In this document: positions 27,149 to 36,803 of the stretch, piece after piece
Position numbering within the stretch: the stretch's first letter is position 1
Layout of the letters: the number at the start of each line of letters is the position of its first letter
Source of the DNA: Phycisphaeraceae bacterium
Lineage (GTDB): Bacteria; Planctomycetota; Phycisphaerae; Phycisphaerales; Phycisphaeraceae
Reading direction: 5' to 3'
DNA length: 64,000 nucleotides
Assembly: GCA_020849625.1 (NCBI GenBank)
Contig: JADLFV010000050.1
Location: 39,405 to 103,404 of the forward strand
Made by a program: the position numbers and the translations under genes
The notes under the pieces: generated by a model
Databases searched by the model: none
Seen by the model: only the letters and a program-made list of their open reading frames with translations
What the model was told of the DNA's origin: nothing

Positions 27149-27165
27149 ATGATCGGAAGACGACG

Positions 27166-27582
27166 ATGCCGCTGTTATCGATATACAAACCCGGCCAAGG
27201 CTACTGGACCCGCGTGCTGACCGCCTGCGGCGCCGCCGCCGTCGTGCTCTCGGGCGTGGGCTGGCTGTGGGACCAGATGGACGCCATCAACGCCATCTCC
27301 CAGAACCTCACCTACTGGCGCACCGGCATGGTCATCGCCGTGGTCGGCTTCTTCGGTGCCCTGATGTTCTACCTGCTCAACAAGCCGAGCATCGTCGAGT
27401 TCATGATCGCCACCGAAGCTGAGATGCGCAAGGTCCACTGGCCCAACCGCAAGGAAATCATCGGCTCGGTCATGGTCGTCATCTGGGGAACCTTCTTCAT
27501 CGCGGCCCTGCTGTTTCTGATCGATCTGCTCTTCGGCTATGTCTTCATTAAGATTCACGTGCTCGAGTCCATCGCCACTTAA
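27166..27582 (+). CDS. secE: Preprotein translocase subunit SecE (extended form)
   Basis: A 138-residue SecE, part of the SecYEG channel. The conserved C-terminal part is clear: FMIATEAEMRKVHWPNRKEIIGSVMVVIWGTFFIAALLFLIDLLFGYV. Two extra membrane helices precede it (GAAAVVLSGVGWLW, MVIAVVGFFGALMFYLL), so the protein has three helices, as in E. coli and unlike short SecE. I start it at ATG 27166. Confidence 0.93.
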   Translation: MPLLSIYKPGQGYWTRVLTACGAAAVVLSGVGWLWDQMDAINAISQNLTYWRTGMVIAVVGFFGALMFYLLNKPSIVEFMIATEAEMRKVHWPNRKEIIGSVMVVIWGTFFIAALLFLIDLLFGYVFIKIHVLESIAT

Positions 27583-27598
27583 CCGCGCCGTCAATCCC

Positions 27599-28288
27599 AT
27601 GACCGAACCTGACGCCAATTTCCAAAGCGCCCCGGAGCCTGATCCCGTGCCGGACCACGAGCCGGACGTCGCTCCGGCCCCCCCGACCCCGGAGATCACT
27701 TCCGGGGGGGGCGAGGAAGAGCCGATGGTCACCCCTGGCATGAACTGGTTCGTGCTGCGCGTGGCCTCCAACAAGGAAGACAGCGTCCGCAACACCCTGC
27801 TGCGCAAGATCAAAATCGAAGGCTTCGAGCACCTGGTCAATCGCATCCTCGTGCCGACGGAAAAGGAAAAGGTCGTCAAGGCCGGCAAACAGAAGATCGT
27901 CGAGAAGAAACTTTATCCCGGTTACGTCTTCGTCGAAATGAAGCTCGAAGACGACGGCCGCATCCCGCAGGACGTGTTCTTCCTGATCAAGGAAACCACC
28001 GGCGTGGGCGACTTCATCGGCACGGCCGGCCGCCCGTCACCGATGACCATCCCCGAGATCGAGAAGATGCTGCTGGCCTCCAAGCCCGCCGAGGAGCAGC
28101 CGCAGGTCAAGATGGAATTCGCCAAGGGCGACCACATCAAAGTCGTGGACGGCGCGTTCGAGAACATGGAAGGCGTGGTGGACGAAACACTGCCCGAGCA
28201 GGGCAAGGTCCGCGTCCTGGTCACCGTCTTCGGCCGCTCCACCCCGCTGGAAATCGAATACTGGCAGATCGAAAAAGCCGAGGAGTGA
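27599..28288 (+). CDS. nusG: Transcription termination/antitermination factor NusG
   Basis: A 229-residue NusG. After an acidic, proline-rich extension of about 45 residues, the NGN domain begins at MNWFVLRVASNKEDSVRNTL and includes KLYPGYVFVEM. The KOW domain is FAKGDHIKVVDGAFENMEGVVDE, ending in RSTPLEIEYWQIEK. The extension contains PEITSGGGEEE, encoded by a repeat core at 27698-27715. NusG couples RNA polymerase to Rho and ribosomes. rplK, its usual neighbour, does not follow. Confidence 0.94.
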   Translation: MTEPDANFQSAPEPDPVPDHEPDVAPAPPTPEITSGGGEEEPMVTPGMNWFVLRVASNKEDSVRNTLLRKIKIEGFEHLVNRILVPTEKEKVVKAGKQKIVEKKLYPGYVFVEMKLEDDGRIPQDVFFLIKETTGVGDFIGTAGRPSPMTIPEIEKMLLASKPAEEQPQVKMEFAKGDHIKVVDGAFENMEGVVDETLPEQGKVRVLVTVFGRSTPLEIEYWQIEKAEE

Positions 28289-28372
28289 TTCGCACATTTC
28301 AGCCAAAGCCGTGGGCTGAGCGCAGCGAAGCCCCGGATTCCCCACATCATGCCATCGCGCTTCGCGCTGTTT

Positions 28373-29185
28373 TCACGCGCCCACGATTTCCTCTGTTCCC
28401 AGCTTCGCCCCGCACTCCGGACACACCGGCTTCTCCAGCATGTGCAGCAGATACCCGCACTGCGGACAGCGCGGCTCCTCGATCTCGATATGGAACTTGA
28501 GCCTGCATTGCTGACAACGTGAATGCCCCGACCGCACCGTCTGCTCCAGCAGGCAGCGCGGACAGGTGATCTGCAGCGCCAGCGGTGTCGATTCCGTGCC
28601 CGAAACTTTGTCCAGCCCGTCGATGCGCACCAGGATCGGCACCACCACGGTGCCCAGTGCGGCGAGAATCCCCAGTGTGCCCATCGTTTTGGTGGTGACG
28701 TCGTGATAGTCAAATTCGGTGATCACCGCCGCCGTCAGCACCGACGCCAGCAGGAAGCCCGCCAGCAGCGTCAGCAGTTGCGCCCAGCGTGGCCAGCCGA
28801 TGCGCAGCGGCCGTACGGAGATCAGTCCCATCCACGTCAACCCCAAGGCCCACCAGGCCTGGACGAACATCGACTTCCACATCCAGTCGTCATCCCACAA
28901 CCAGTCGTCGATCCAGTCGTGGAACCAGACGATGAACAGATACCAGCCCATGCTCAGCAGGCAGAGCACGATGGTCGCCCGCATCAGCCTTCGCCAGTGC
29001 CCGCGCTCGGCCAGCGCCGCGCTGGCCATGGCGGGCAGACAGAACAGAACGATGGAGCCAAGCGTACCCCAGACTTCCTCTTCGATGCCGAAGAAGCGCT
29101 CGAACAGCAACACCCATATCCCGAACAGCGCCGCGGTGGCCGCTGCCGCGATCACGCACAACAGGAACGTGCGCTTCAGTTGCAC
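28373..29185 (-). CDS. Multi-pass membrane protein with C-terminal double zinc ribbon
   Basis: A 270-residue protein with six or so hydrophobic helices in the first 200 residues (e.g. FLLCVIAAAATAALFGIWVLL, IVLCLLSMGWYLFIVWF). Its C-terminal zinc ribbons are CPRC...CQQC and CPQC...CPEC (about 211-262). I do not recognise the family. I chose a GTG start at 29183-29185 just before the first helix; the frame stays open further upstream, where translation looks non-coding. Confidence 0.7.
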   Translation of the reverse strand: MQLKRTFLLCVIAAAATAALFGIWVLLFERFFGIEEEVWGTLGSIVLFCLPAMASAALAERGHWRRLMRATIVLCLLSMGWYLFIVWFHDWIDDWLWDDDWMWKSMFVQAWWALGLTWMGLISVRPLRIGWPRWAQLLTLLAGFLLASVLTAAVITEFDYHDVTTKTMGTLGILAALGTVVVPILVRIDGLDKVSGTESTPLALQITCPRCLLEQTVRSGHSRCQQCRLKFHIEIEEPRCPQCGYLLHMLEKPVCPECGAKLGTEEIVGA

Positions 29186-29321
29186 GGCAAATAGTGTAGC
29201 TTTTTGCGGGCCGCGACGATTCGTGCTGACCTGGCTGGGGGATTCACCGATTCCGAAATCAGGACTGTTCGTCGTCGGCCGCCCCGTTCGGGGCCATAGC
29301 ATTGTGTAAAAGGCAATGCAC

Positions 29322-30107
29322 ATGATCACCACAGACATTCGCAGACCCGTGCAATGGAAATACCAGCCGCAGGCACTGACCGACAAGCGGGTGCTGGTGA
29401 CTGGCGGCACCACGGGGATCGGGCGTACCACGGTATTGCTACTGGCCAAGGCCGGGGCCCGGGTCGTGTTTTTTGGTCGCCATCGCGACACGCTCAACGA
29501 TGCGATCAGCGATTTGGTATCGGTCGCCGACCGTGTGGTAGGTGTGTTGGCCGACCAGGCCCACGAGCAGGATCTCGCCCGGGTCTTCGAGAAGGTGGAT
29601 GAATCGCTGGGCGGCCTGGACATATTGATCAACAATGCCGCCGACGCCGCCAAGAGCATCACCGACATGGACCCGGTCGATTATCGTTACGTGATCGCCA
29701 ACAATCTGCTGGGCTATATGAGCTGCGCCAAGCTGGCGACGGAGCGGTTCAAACAGCACGGTCGCGGCGGGACGATTATCAACATCGGCTCGCTCAGCGC
29801 CAAGGCCCGCGGTCCCGATACCGACGTGTACGTCGCCACCAAGTCGGCCGTCCGCGGCTGGAGTGATGCGATCGGTAAGCAATTGGCACAGGACAATATC
29901 CGGGTAACGCTCATCGAGCCAGGCACTGTCGGCGCTGATTTTCGCGAACAGAGCCCTGAAAGTGAACAAGAAGATCATCGCAAGGGTGTACTACTGTTTA
30001 CCGAGAGCATCGCAGAGTTGATTCTTTATGTGCTGATTCAGCCGCAGAATTGCCTGTTACCGCTGGTGCAGATTCAGCCGCTCAAGCAATTGATCGGCGG
30101 CGATTGA
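29322..30107 (+). CDS. Short-chain dehydrogenase/reductase
   Basis: A 261-residue SDR. The Rossmann motif VLVTGGTTGIG (about 24-34), INNAAD (NNAG variant), IINIGSLSA with the catalytic Ser, and YVATKSA (YxxxK) are all present, followed by IEPGTVGADF. It probably oxidises or reduces an alcohol/ketone with NAD(P). The second ATG has AAAGG eight bases upstream, so I start there rather than at 29316. Confidence 0.9.
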   Translation: MITTDIRRPVQWKYQPQALTDKRVLVTGGTTGIGRTTVLLLAKAGARVVFFGRHRDTLNDAISDLVSVADRVVGVLADQAHEQDLARVFEKVDESLGGLDILINNAADAAKSITDMDPVDYRYVIANNLLGYMSCAKLATERFKQHGRGGTIINIGSLSAKARGPDTDVYVATKSAVRGWSDAIGKQLAQDNIRVTLIEPGTVGADFREQSPESEQEDHRKGVLLFTESIAELILYVLIQPQNCLLPLVQIQPLKQLIGGD

Positions 30108-30211
30108 ATGGTTGAACAAGCCATCGAGACACCAGGCCATCGGGCGACAGGCGGAAGGATCCGCATAGGCCGCCTGATGACCTGGTGCTGCGTTGGCTTG
30201 TCCTTTGATTT

Positions 30212-30811
30212 TTACTTGTAATACGACGGCGCGTTGCCCGCTTTCCACTTGATGTTGCAGCCCATCGAGGGCAGTTGGCGGTTGCTGGGTTTCCTGCCGG
30301 CCAGCACCGCATCGATGGCTTTCCGCAGGTCGGCGCCGGTGGCGGGGTTGGTCTGGAAATCGTAGTTGCCCGAGCTGATGCGTCCCGGACGCGAGTCATC
30401 AAGCTGCCCGCGGTAGGCGAGCTTATGGTCGGCGTCGAACAGGAAGAAGTCCGGCGTGCAGGCGGCGCCGTAGGCCTTGGCGACTTCCTGTGTCGCGTCG
30501 TACAGGTACGGGAAGTTGTACCCGCGATTGGCTTTCTCCTGTTTCATCTTGGCCGGGGCGTCGTCGGGATAGTTAGCCACATCGTTGGACATGATCGCCA
30601 CCACCGACAGCTTGTCGGCGTAGTCATCGCCGATCTTTTTCAGTTGACCAGCCACGTGCTTGACGAACGGGCAGTGGTTGCAGATGAACATCACCAGCAG
30701 CGGCCGCCCGCGCAGATCGTCGCGCTTGACGAGCCGGCCCTCAGTGTCGGGCAGGGTGAAGTCGGGTGCGGTGGTGCCCAGGGCCATCATGGTGGATTCG
30801 GTCGCGGCCAT
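30212..30811 (-). CDS. Thioredoxin-like / AhpC-TSA family protein
   Basis: A 199-residue redox protein: GTTAPDFTLPDTEGRLVKRDDLRGRPLLVMFICNHCPFVKH with a CNHC active site at about residue 44, then YDATQEVAKAYGAACTPDFFLFDADHKLAYRGQLDD. It matches the thioredoxin-family group with the NHCPFV motif that is common in many bacteria. No signal peptide, so cytoplasmic. AAGGAG lies seven bases before the ATG. Confidence 0.88.
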   Translation of the reverse strand: MAATESTMMALGTTAPDFTLPDTEGRLVKRDDLRGRPLLVMFICNHCPFVKHVAGQLKKIGDDYADKLSVVAIMSNDVANYPDDAPAKMKQEKANRGYNFPYLYDATQEVAKAYGAACTPDFFLFDADHKLAYRGQLDDSRPGRISSGNYDFQTNPATGADLRKAIDAVLAGRKPSNRQLPSMGCNIKWKAGNAPSYYK

Positions 30812-30942
30812 GTGATGTCTCCTTTTCGGGCCATTCTAGGCCATCTGTCCGCTTCGAGGCGATTCGGCTGGGATGACAAGCTCTCCCCGCGGCGATAGCA
30901 TGAAACTTTCCCCTTTTTCCACACCACAAGGAGTTTGCCCTG

Positions 30943-33783
30943 ATGCAAAACCCACGATTCGCCTCGCACTGTTTTCTGGGGCTGATTCTCGCGCTCGCTT
31001 CGCCGGCCCTGGCCGAGGTGAGCGTGCCCAACGTGTTCAGCGACCACATGGTCCTGCAGCGCCAGACCGACGCGCCCATCTGGGGCAAGGCGGAGCCAGG
31101 CGAGCGGGTGAGCGTGCAGCTTGCTGACAAGGCCCCCGTCAGCGCCAGCGCGGACAAGGACGGCAAGTGGCAGGTCAGGCTGCCCACCGGCGAAGCAGTC
31201 GGACCATTCACGCTCACCATTACCGGCAAGAACACCATCACCATCACCGATGTGCTGATCGGCGAAGTGTGGTACTGCGGCGGCCAGTCGAATATGGAAT
31301 GGCGGGTCAAGGACGCCAACAACGCCGCTCAGGAGATCGCGGATTCCGTCAATCGTCCGCTGATTCGCCACATCGGCCCCCCGCACATCGCCCACAACGA
31401 GCCGCAGGACGATCAGCCCGCGCGCTGGGAAGCCTGTTCGCCGGAAACGATCGGCGAATGGACGGCTGTGGGTTATTTCTTCGCCCGCAATCTGCAGGAC
31501 GAGTTGAATGTGCCCATCGGCCTGCTGGGCGTTAACTGGGGCGGCACGCGCATCGAGCCCTGGACCCCGCCCGAGGGTTTCGCTTCCGTGTCTTTGCTGG
31601 AGCCGATCTTCAAAAACGTTCAGCAGCGCAATCCCCAAAGTGAGGCCTACAAAACTCTGATGAACGATTACGTGACCAGGGCCGAGGTCTGGCTGACGCA
31701 ACTGCGCGAATCGGTCGCGACCGGCAAACAGGCCCCCGAGGCGCCGGCCTATCCCGCCGAGACGTTGCCGTTCACCGATCGCCAGGACCCCACCGCGCTC
31801 TACAACGGCATGCTGCACCCGGTGATCCCCTACGCCATCCGCGGCGCCATCTGGTACCAGGGCGAATCCAATCGCAACGACACCGACTGTCCCTATGCCG
31901 ACAAGACCCTCGCGTTGGTCCAGGGCTGGCGAAAAGTCTGGCAGCCGAAGATCCCCTACTACTACGTGCAGATCGCGCCGTATCAGTACGGCTCGGAAAA
32001 TCCCGCCCAGTTGCCCAAGTTCTGGGTGGAGCAGGCCCGCATCGAAACGATCCTGCCCGACAGTGGCATGGTCGTGGTCAACGACGTCGGCAATCCCACC
32101 AATATCCATCCCACCGACAAGCAGACCGTCGGCAAACGCCTGGCCAACATGGCCCTGTCGCGGACCTACGGCATCAAGGGCATCGTCGATCACAGCCCCA
32201 TGTTCGAGAAACTTACCTTGGCCGGCGACAAGCTGCGCGTGCAGTTCAATCAGGTCGGCAGCGGCCTGGCCTCACGCGATGACCAGCCGCTTAACTGGTT
32301 CCAGATCATCGGCCAAGGCACCGGCTGGCACGACGCCGAAGCGGTAATCGAAGGCAAGGACACCGTGGTGCTCTTCAGCCCCGATGTGCCCGCGCCGGTG
32401 GCGGTGCGCTTCGCCTGGGACAAGCTGGCAGCGCCCAACCTGATGAACAAGGAAGGCCTGCCCGCGCCCGCCTTCATCGCCGGTGACGTGCCGCAGGGCG
32501 ATCCGCTGGTCGTCGATGTTCCTGAGTCCAGCGAGTATCAACTGGTCTATGACCTCGACCTGCACAAGCTGGCCGCGTCGATCAAGTACGACCAGGACCT
32601 CAGCGCCACAGCCCCGGCAGACTTCGATCGCATCGCCTATTTCCTCGAATTACAAAAGCCCAACGAACCGTTGCTTTGGGTGTACGTCTCGATGGACGCC
32701 TTCACCGGCGACATCAGCAAGATCGGCATCCCCACCAATGATTCCGGCGCGACCTTCCAGCAGAATGTCAGCAACCTCAACATCTACACCAACGTGCCGG
32801 GCGTGGCCACCGGCAACGGCATCAGCACCGGCAACATCGAGTTCTGGCCCAACAACTACAGCGTCGTCAATGCGGCCAAAGTGCCCAACGCCTCGGAAAC
32901 CATCTATGACCTCGGCGATCGCATCGATCCCAACAAGGTGGCCGGCCACGGCTGCATGCAGGTACACAACTACGCCGCCAAACAGACCATCTTCGCAATC
33001 AACGACTGGCGCGGCGCCGACCCCGAACTGGGCATCGGCAACGCCAACATCGGCCGACACACCGACTGGACCTTCGCCGACAACGCCAAGCAGTTTCAGG
33101 TCAAGCGCCTGCGCGTCTTCGTGCACGCCGCGCCGCCGCCCCCGGCCGATCCGCTGACCGAGGCGGTGCCCGAGGTCAAGGACTATCAGTTGATCTACGA
33201 CCTCAACCTCAATCGCGCCGGTGAAAAGATCACCTATGACATCGACAACAGCGCCGCCGCGCCAGCGAAGTTCAGCCGCGTGGCTTACTGCCTCGAACTG
33301 CAGAAGCCCGACCAGCCGCAGCAGTGGGTCTATGTCTCTATGGATGCATTCAGCGATGACGTCAAGAAGATCGGCATCCCCACCTTCGACAGCGGCGCCA
33401 ACTTCCAGAAGAACGTCAACAACCTGCACATCTTCTCCAACGTCGCCGGCCTGAACACGGGTGACGTGCCCGCGGGCAACATCGAGTTCTGGCCTAACAA
33501 CTACAAACAGGACGCCTCCCGCGGCATCACCGGCGCCTCCGGCACTCTGTTCGACTTCGACGACACCCTCAACACCAGCAGGGTCAACGGCTACGGCTGC
33601 ATGCAGGTGCATAACCCCTTTGCACGCCAGACCCTCTTCGCCATCAACAACTGGAAGAACGCGCCCTCCGACATCGGCATCGGCAACAACAGCAACGGCG
33701 ACAATCCCGACTGGACCTTCCAGAAAAACAGCAACGATTACAGCTATAAACGCCTGCGTGTGTTTGTTCTCCCGGCGAATTAA
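30943..33783 (+). CDS. Sialate O-acetylesterase with duplicated C-terminal domain
   Basis: A 946-residue secreted protein with a signal peptide (about 1-24). The esterase part (about 25-520) shows VFSDHMVLQRQTDAPIWGKA, WYCGGQSNMEWRV (Ser nucleophile) and AIWYQGESNRND, typical of 9-O-acetylesterases that act on glycans. From about 525 on, two tandem copies of a domain of about 200 residues follow, each with YQL(V/I)YDLNL-like start, WVYVSMDAF, KIGIPT, GNIEFWPNNY and GYGCMQVHN. The repeat domain is unknown to me and could bind carbohydrate. AAGGAG precedes the ATG. Confidence 0.88.
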   Translation: MQNPRFASHCFLGLILALASPALAEVSVPNVFSDHMVLQRQTDAPIWGKAEPGERVSVQLADKAPVSASADKDGKWQVRLPTGEAVGPFTLTITGKNTITITDVLIGEVWYCGGQSNMEWRVKDANNAAQEIADSVNRPLIRHIGPPHIAHNEPQDDQPARWEACSPETIGEWTAVGYFFARNLQDELNVPIGLLGVNWGGTRIEPWTPPEGFASVSLLEPIFKNVQQRNPQSEAYKTLMNDYVTRAEVWLTQLRESVATGKQAPEAPAYPAETLPFTDRQDPTALYNGMLHPVIPYAIRGAIWYQGESNRNDTDCPYADKTLALVQGWRKVWQPKIPYYYVQIAPYQYGSENPAQLPKFWVEQARIETILPDSGMVVVNDVGNPTNIHPTDKQTVGKRLANMALSRTYGIKGIVDHSPMFEKLTLAGDKLRVQFNQVGSGLASRDDQPLNWFQIIGQGTGWHDAEAVIEGKDTVVLFSPDVPAPVAVRFAWDKLAAPNLMNKEGLPAPAFIAGDVPQGDPLVVDVPESSEYQLVYDLDLHKLAASIKYDQDLSATAPADFDRIAYFLELQKPNEPLLWVYVSMDAFTGDISKIGIPTNDSGATFQQNVSNLNIYTNVPGVATGNGISTGNIEFWPNNYSVVNAAKVPNASETIYDLGDRIDPNKVAGHGCMQVHNYAAKQTIFAINDWRGADPELGIGNANIGRHTDWTFADNAKQFQVKRLRVFVHAAPPPPADPLTEAVPEVKDYQLIYDLNLNRAGEKITYDIDNSAAAPAKFSRVAYCLELQKPDQPQQWVYVSMDAFSDDVKKIGIPTFDSGANFQKNVNNLHIFSNVAGLNTGDVPAGNIEFWPNNYKQDASRGITGASGTLFDFDDTLNTSRVNGYGCMQVHNPFARQTLFAINNWKNAPSDIGIGNNSNGDNPDWTFQKNSNDYSYKRLRVFVLPAN

Positions 33784-33817
33784 TCCCCCCGCTCCGCATC
33801 GACAACATCAATCATCG

Positions 33818-33850
33818 CCGCGGCGTTTCACCACGAAACGCCGCGGTTTT
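33818..33850. terminator. Strong intrinsic terminator
   Basis: An 11-bp perfect stem, CCGCGGCGTTT (33818-33828) and AAACGCCGCGG (33836-33846), with a 7-nt loop, is followed by TTTT. It lies 34 bp after the esterase stop and just before the convergent glycosidase stop, so it may serve both strands. Confidence 0.85.
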
Positions 33851-33857
33851 ACTGCGC

Positions 33858-35150
33858 TTATTGCCCCACATCGTGCATCAGGTCATCCATGTCGATGACC
33901 GCATCGGCTGAACCTTCAAACATCACGCCCGACAACCGGAAACTTTCCTGCCCCTCGATCTGCGGCAACGACCATGTCAATGTCTGCCACTTGCCGTCGT
34001 CCATCAATTTCTGTGGCGGCAGCGATATCGCCTCCTCGCCGATCAACCCTTCAACCGCCGCTTCCAACCCGGCCGTCTCTGTTCGCAGCGCCACGCTCAG
34101 CACGCCGCGCAACGGGCGCAGCGGGTTGGCGGGATGATCAGCTTGAAAAAAACAGCTTCCCTGCCACGCGGCATGTTCGTGATCCGCTTTCACAGTCAGC
34201 CGCCCGATCCATCGTTCGCCATCGCGCAACACTTCCCACTGCGACTTACCGTGGTTCTGCATGAACACCGCCAGCGGCCCATCATCGCCGCCGTAGAAAT
34301 CGCTGTAGATGAACAGGTTGCCCGGCTCGTCAGCGGGTTCGGCGAACACCGCCAGGCTGTTGGCCACCGCCCGCAATCGGCCGCCGGGCGGGTGAGTGGC
34401 CACGCGCGGCTCGGGATCGGCGAGGACCATCGTGGTCGATCCGCCGCCATCAAAGTTCAGCGCTTCGGTGACGCCGTACTCGATCAGCAGGTCGGCCGTT
34501 TCGCTGTTGAGCATGCCTTCGCTGAAACCTTCCTGCCGTCCGTCGATGGTGATCAACACGAGTTTTCCGTCGGCGGTCAGGCCCGCGGCCGTGCGCGGGT
34601 TCAGGTTCTTGGGATCGTTGAACGGGCGTTGGCCGCCGTGGTTCCGACCGGCGATGACCAGCCGTTCGTTGCCACTGGCTGCGTTGTAGAGTTCGCCTTC
34701 CTGCACCGCGTCGCTGTCAATGATGCGCACGCGGTTGTCGGCCGCGATGTCCAGCACCGGGCGCACGATGTCGTCCTCCTGCGGCGAAACGATTACGCCC
34801 TCGCAGGCGGCCAATCCCTTGACGTCCACCTCCAGCGGCGGTTCGGGCCAGGGGAAAAAGAATCCCGTGTTGATCGCAACCTGTGCTCCGATCTGCTGCG
34901 CAAAATCCAAGGTTGTCTGCCGATTGAACTCGCGCGGCTGATCGCCGTTGCCGGGACTGACGGCAAAACGAATGCCCGGCGTCTGCGGATCGATCACCAC
35001 CACGTTGATATTCAACGGCCGCGGTATCGTCAGCGTCGTGTGATAGCAGGTCACGCCCACGAAGGGTCGGCTGACAACGGTGCCTGCGCCGGCATCCTGT
35101 GCGAACATCGCGGCGAGCATCACGATCAGCACGAGCGGTCGCATCTTCAT
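33858..35150 (-). CDS. Phosphodiester glycosidase (NAGPA-like) family protein
   Basis: A 430-residue secreted protein with a signal peptide (LVLIVMLAAMFAQDAGAG). The phosphodiester glycosidase domain shows AINTGFF, NPRTAAGLTADGKLVLITIDGRQ, FSEGM and ALNFDGGGSTTMV. The family includes the uncovering enzyme that cleaves N-acetylglucosamine phosphodiesters; bacterial substrates are mostly unknown. The last 130 residues look like a separate beta-rich domain. It converges on the esterase gene. Confidence 0.87.
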   Translation of the reverse strand: MKMRPLVLIVMLAAMFAQDAGAGTVVSRPFVGVTCYHTTLTIPRPLNINVVVIDPQTPGIRFAVSPGNGDQPREFNRQTTLDFAQQIGAQVAINTGFFFPWPEPPLEVDVKGLAACEGVIVSPQEDDIVRPVLDIAADNRVRIIDSDAVQEGELYNAASGNERLVIAGRNHGGQRPFNDPKNLNPRTAAGLTADGKLVLITIDGRQEGFSEGMLNSETADLLIEYGVTEALNFDGGGSTTMVLADPEPRVATHPPGGRLRAVANSLAVFAEPADEPGNLFIYSDFYGGDDGPLAVFMQNHGKSQWEVLRDGERWIGRLTVKADHEHAAWQGSCFFQADHPANPLRPLRGVLSVALRTETAGLEAAVEGLIGEEAISLPPQKLMDDGKWQTLTWSLPQIEGQESFRLSGVMFEGSADAVIDMDDLMHDVGQ

Positions 35151-35190
35151 CCCCGCATGGTAACCGGGCTTGCGTGCGGTTGTGTCGCGG

Positions 35191-35703
35191 CTAGTTTCGA
35201 GCCCGGATGTTGGGGCGGGCTTGGAAATCGATGTAGGCCTGCAGGTCGCGCGATTCGACGGTCATGCGATATGTTCCGCCCCGCTCCAGCGCTGCGCGCA
35301 CCTGTTCTGTCATGCCCTCGATGGGTTGTCCGAAGCGAAAGGCGCTGAGCGCCTGTGAGTGGGGTGAGCCGGCCATCTCCCAGACCAGCACCGGCTCCTC
35401 TACTCCCTCGCCGGCTGTTTCCTGCGGGGCATCAGTTTGCGGCACTTGTTCCGGGGGCGGGAATTCCGGGGGCAGTCTCTCCACGCGCACGGCGGTCAGC
35501 TCGTACATGCGGCCCAGGGAAAAGACCACGTTCAGCACCGCCGCCCCGCGCCCCGGCGGCACGGTGTAGCGCACGGACAATTGCATCTGCGGCTGGTGGA
35601 ACAGCGGCGTGAAGAAGATCGCGTACGCCACGGCAGCGGTGACGGCGGCAACGGCGGCGAAGGTCCAGATGACGGCTCGCTTGGACATGGCGACGGTCCG
35701 CAT
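35191..35703 (-). CDS. Membrane-anchored protein of unknown function
   Basis: A 170-residue protein with an N-terminal helix (IWTFAAVAAVTAAVAYAIFF) and a periplasmic part. No domain recognised. The middle, ERLPPEFPPPEQVPQ, is encoded by two adjacent repeat cores (35443-35474). An alternative ATG is at 35686-35688. It lies downstream of the Hal2-like gene on the same strand, with a 29-bp gap. Confidence 0.7.
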   Translation of the reverse strand: MRTVAMSKRAVIWTFAAVAAVTAAVAYAIFFTPLFHQPQMQLSVRYTVPPGRGAAVLNVVFSLGRMYELTAVRVERLPPEFPPPEQVPQTDAPQETAGEGVEEPVLVWEMAGSPHSQALSAFRFGQPIEGMTEQVRAALERGGTYRMTVESRDLQAYIDFQARPNIRARN

Positions 35704-35732
35704 CGATTCAATCGGGCGCAGTGTGAACGGAC

Positions 35733-36710
35733 TTATGTCCTGGCGCGCAACACCTGGCGCACCGCACGCACCACCGGCTCGTGGATCCGACCGGCGGTGG
35801 CGATGATGCCGCGGTTTTGTTCCAGACGCCGGCCGCACGAAAAGTCCAGCGGCTTGCCATCAGCGTCGCTGACGGTGCCGCCGGCCTCGTGCACGATCAT
35901 CATCCCGGCCGCGTGGTCCCAGATTTTTTCGCGATAGTCCTTGCTGGTGGGCAGACGCAGGTAAATCTGGGCTTCGCCGCGGGCGATGGCGGCGTACTTG
36001 GCCTGGCTGTCCATGCGCAGCGGCGGCATGGTGATCTTCAAAGCTTCGGCGATGCGGGCGGACTGGCTTTGATTGCTGTGGCGGCTCTCGACCGATTCAC
36101 AGAAGCGGGCGGCGGCCGGGTCGGTGATTTCGTCGGCGGCGACGGGCTCGCCTTCCATCTCGTCGGCGTCCAGTTTGTGCTGCTTGGCGCCCTGGCCCTG
36201 CACGGCTGAAAGCAGCACGCCGCCGGCCAGGTTGGGACAACCCAGCACACCCAGCACGACCTGGCCGTTCTCGATCAGCGCCAGGGCGATGGCGTATTGC
36301 TCCTTGCGCAGGAAGCCCTTGGTGCCGTCAATCGGGTCCAGTGTCCAGAATCGCTGCGTGGAGCCGTCGGCATTGCCGCGATCGATCCATTCGAGCACCT
36401 GCTGGCGGTCAACACCCGGGTGGATGCGGCCCACGTGCTCGACTACTCGCCGGCACAGGGCGTCGTTCTCGCTGTTTCGCAGTTCCGCGGCATCCTCTTC
36501 GCCGACGATGGGATCGTCCCCCATCGCCTGGCTGAGGGCGGCGCAGATCACGGCCTGGCTGGCGAAATCAGCCACGGTGACCGGGCTCTTATCTTTTTTC
36601 TGCAGGCTGTCTGCGGTAACCAGGGCCTTCTGCACGGCGCGGGTGACCCTGGCCGCGGCCCGCACCGCCGCCAGGGCGGTATCCAATTCCATTTGCATCG
36701 TGTTAACCAT
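35733..36710 (-). CDS. 3'(2'),5'-bisphosphate nucleotidase (CysQ/Hal2-like)
   Basis: A 325-residue inositol-monophosphatase superfamily protein: SPVTVADFASQAVI, GEED (metal site), TLDPIDGTKGFLR and KIWDHAAGMMIVHEAGGTV. Its length and the long insert between DPIDGTKG and WDHAAG match the Hal2 group. That group hydrolyses PAP, the by-product of sulfotransferases. Sulfotransferase genes occur at 55-59 kb. Confidence 0.92.
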   Translation of the reverse strand: MVNTMQMELDTALAAVRAAARVTRAVQKALVTADSLQKKDKSPVTVADFASQAVICAALSQAMGDDPIVGEEDAAELRNSENDALCRRVVEHVGRIHPGVDRQQVLEWIDRGNADGSTQRFWTLDPIDGTKGFLRKEQYAIALALIENGQVVLGVLGCPNLAGGVLLSAVQGQGAKQHKLDADEMEGEPVAADEITDPAAARFCESVESRHSNQSQSARIAEALKITMPPLRMDSQAKYAAIARGEAQIYLRLPTSKDYREKIWDHAAGMMIVHEAGGTVSDADGKPLDFSCGRRLEQNRGIIATAGRIHEPVVRAVRQVLRART

Positions 36711-36803
36711 GTATCGTCATCTTAGCCGAATCATCGCGGCAGCAGGTGGCTGGATTTACACTTGCGGCTACAATGTGGCAGAACATCTCACCGGGAGTGC
36801 ACA

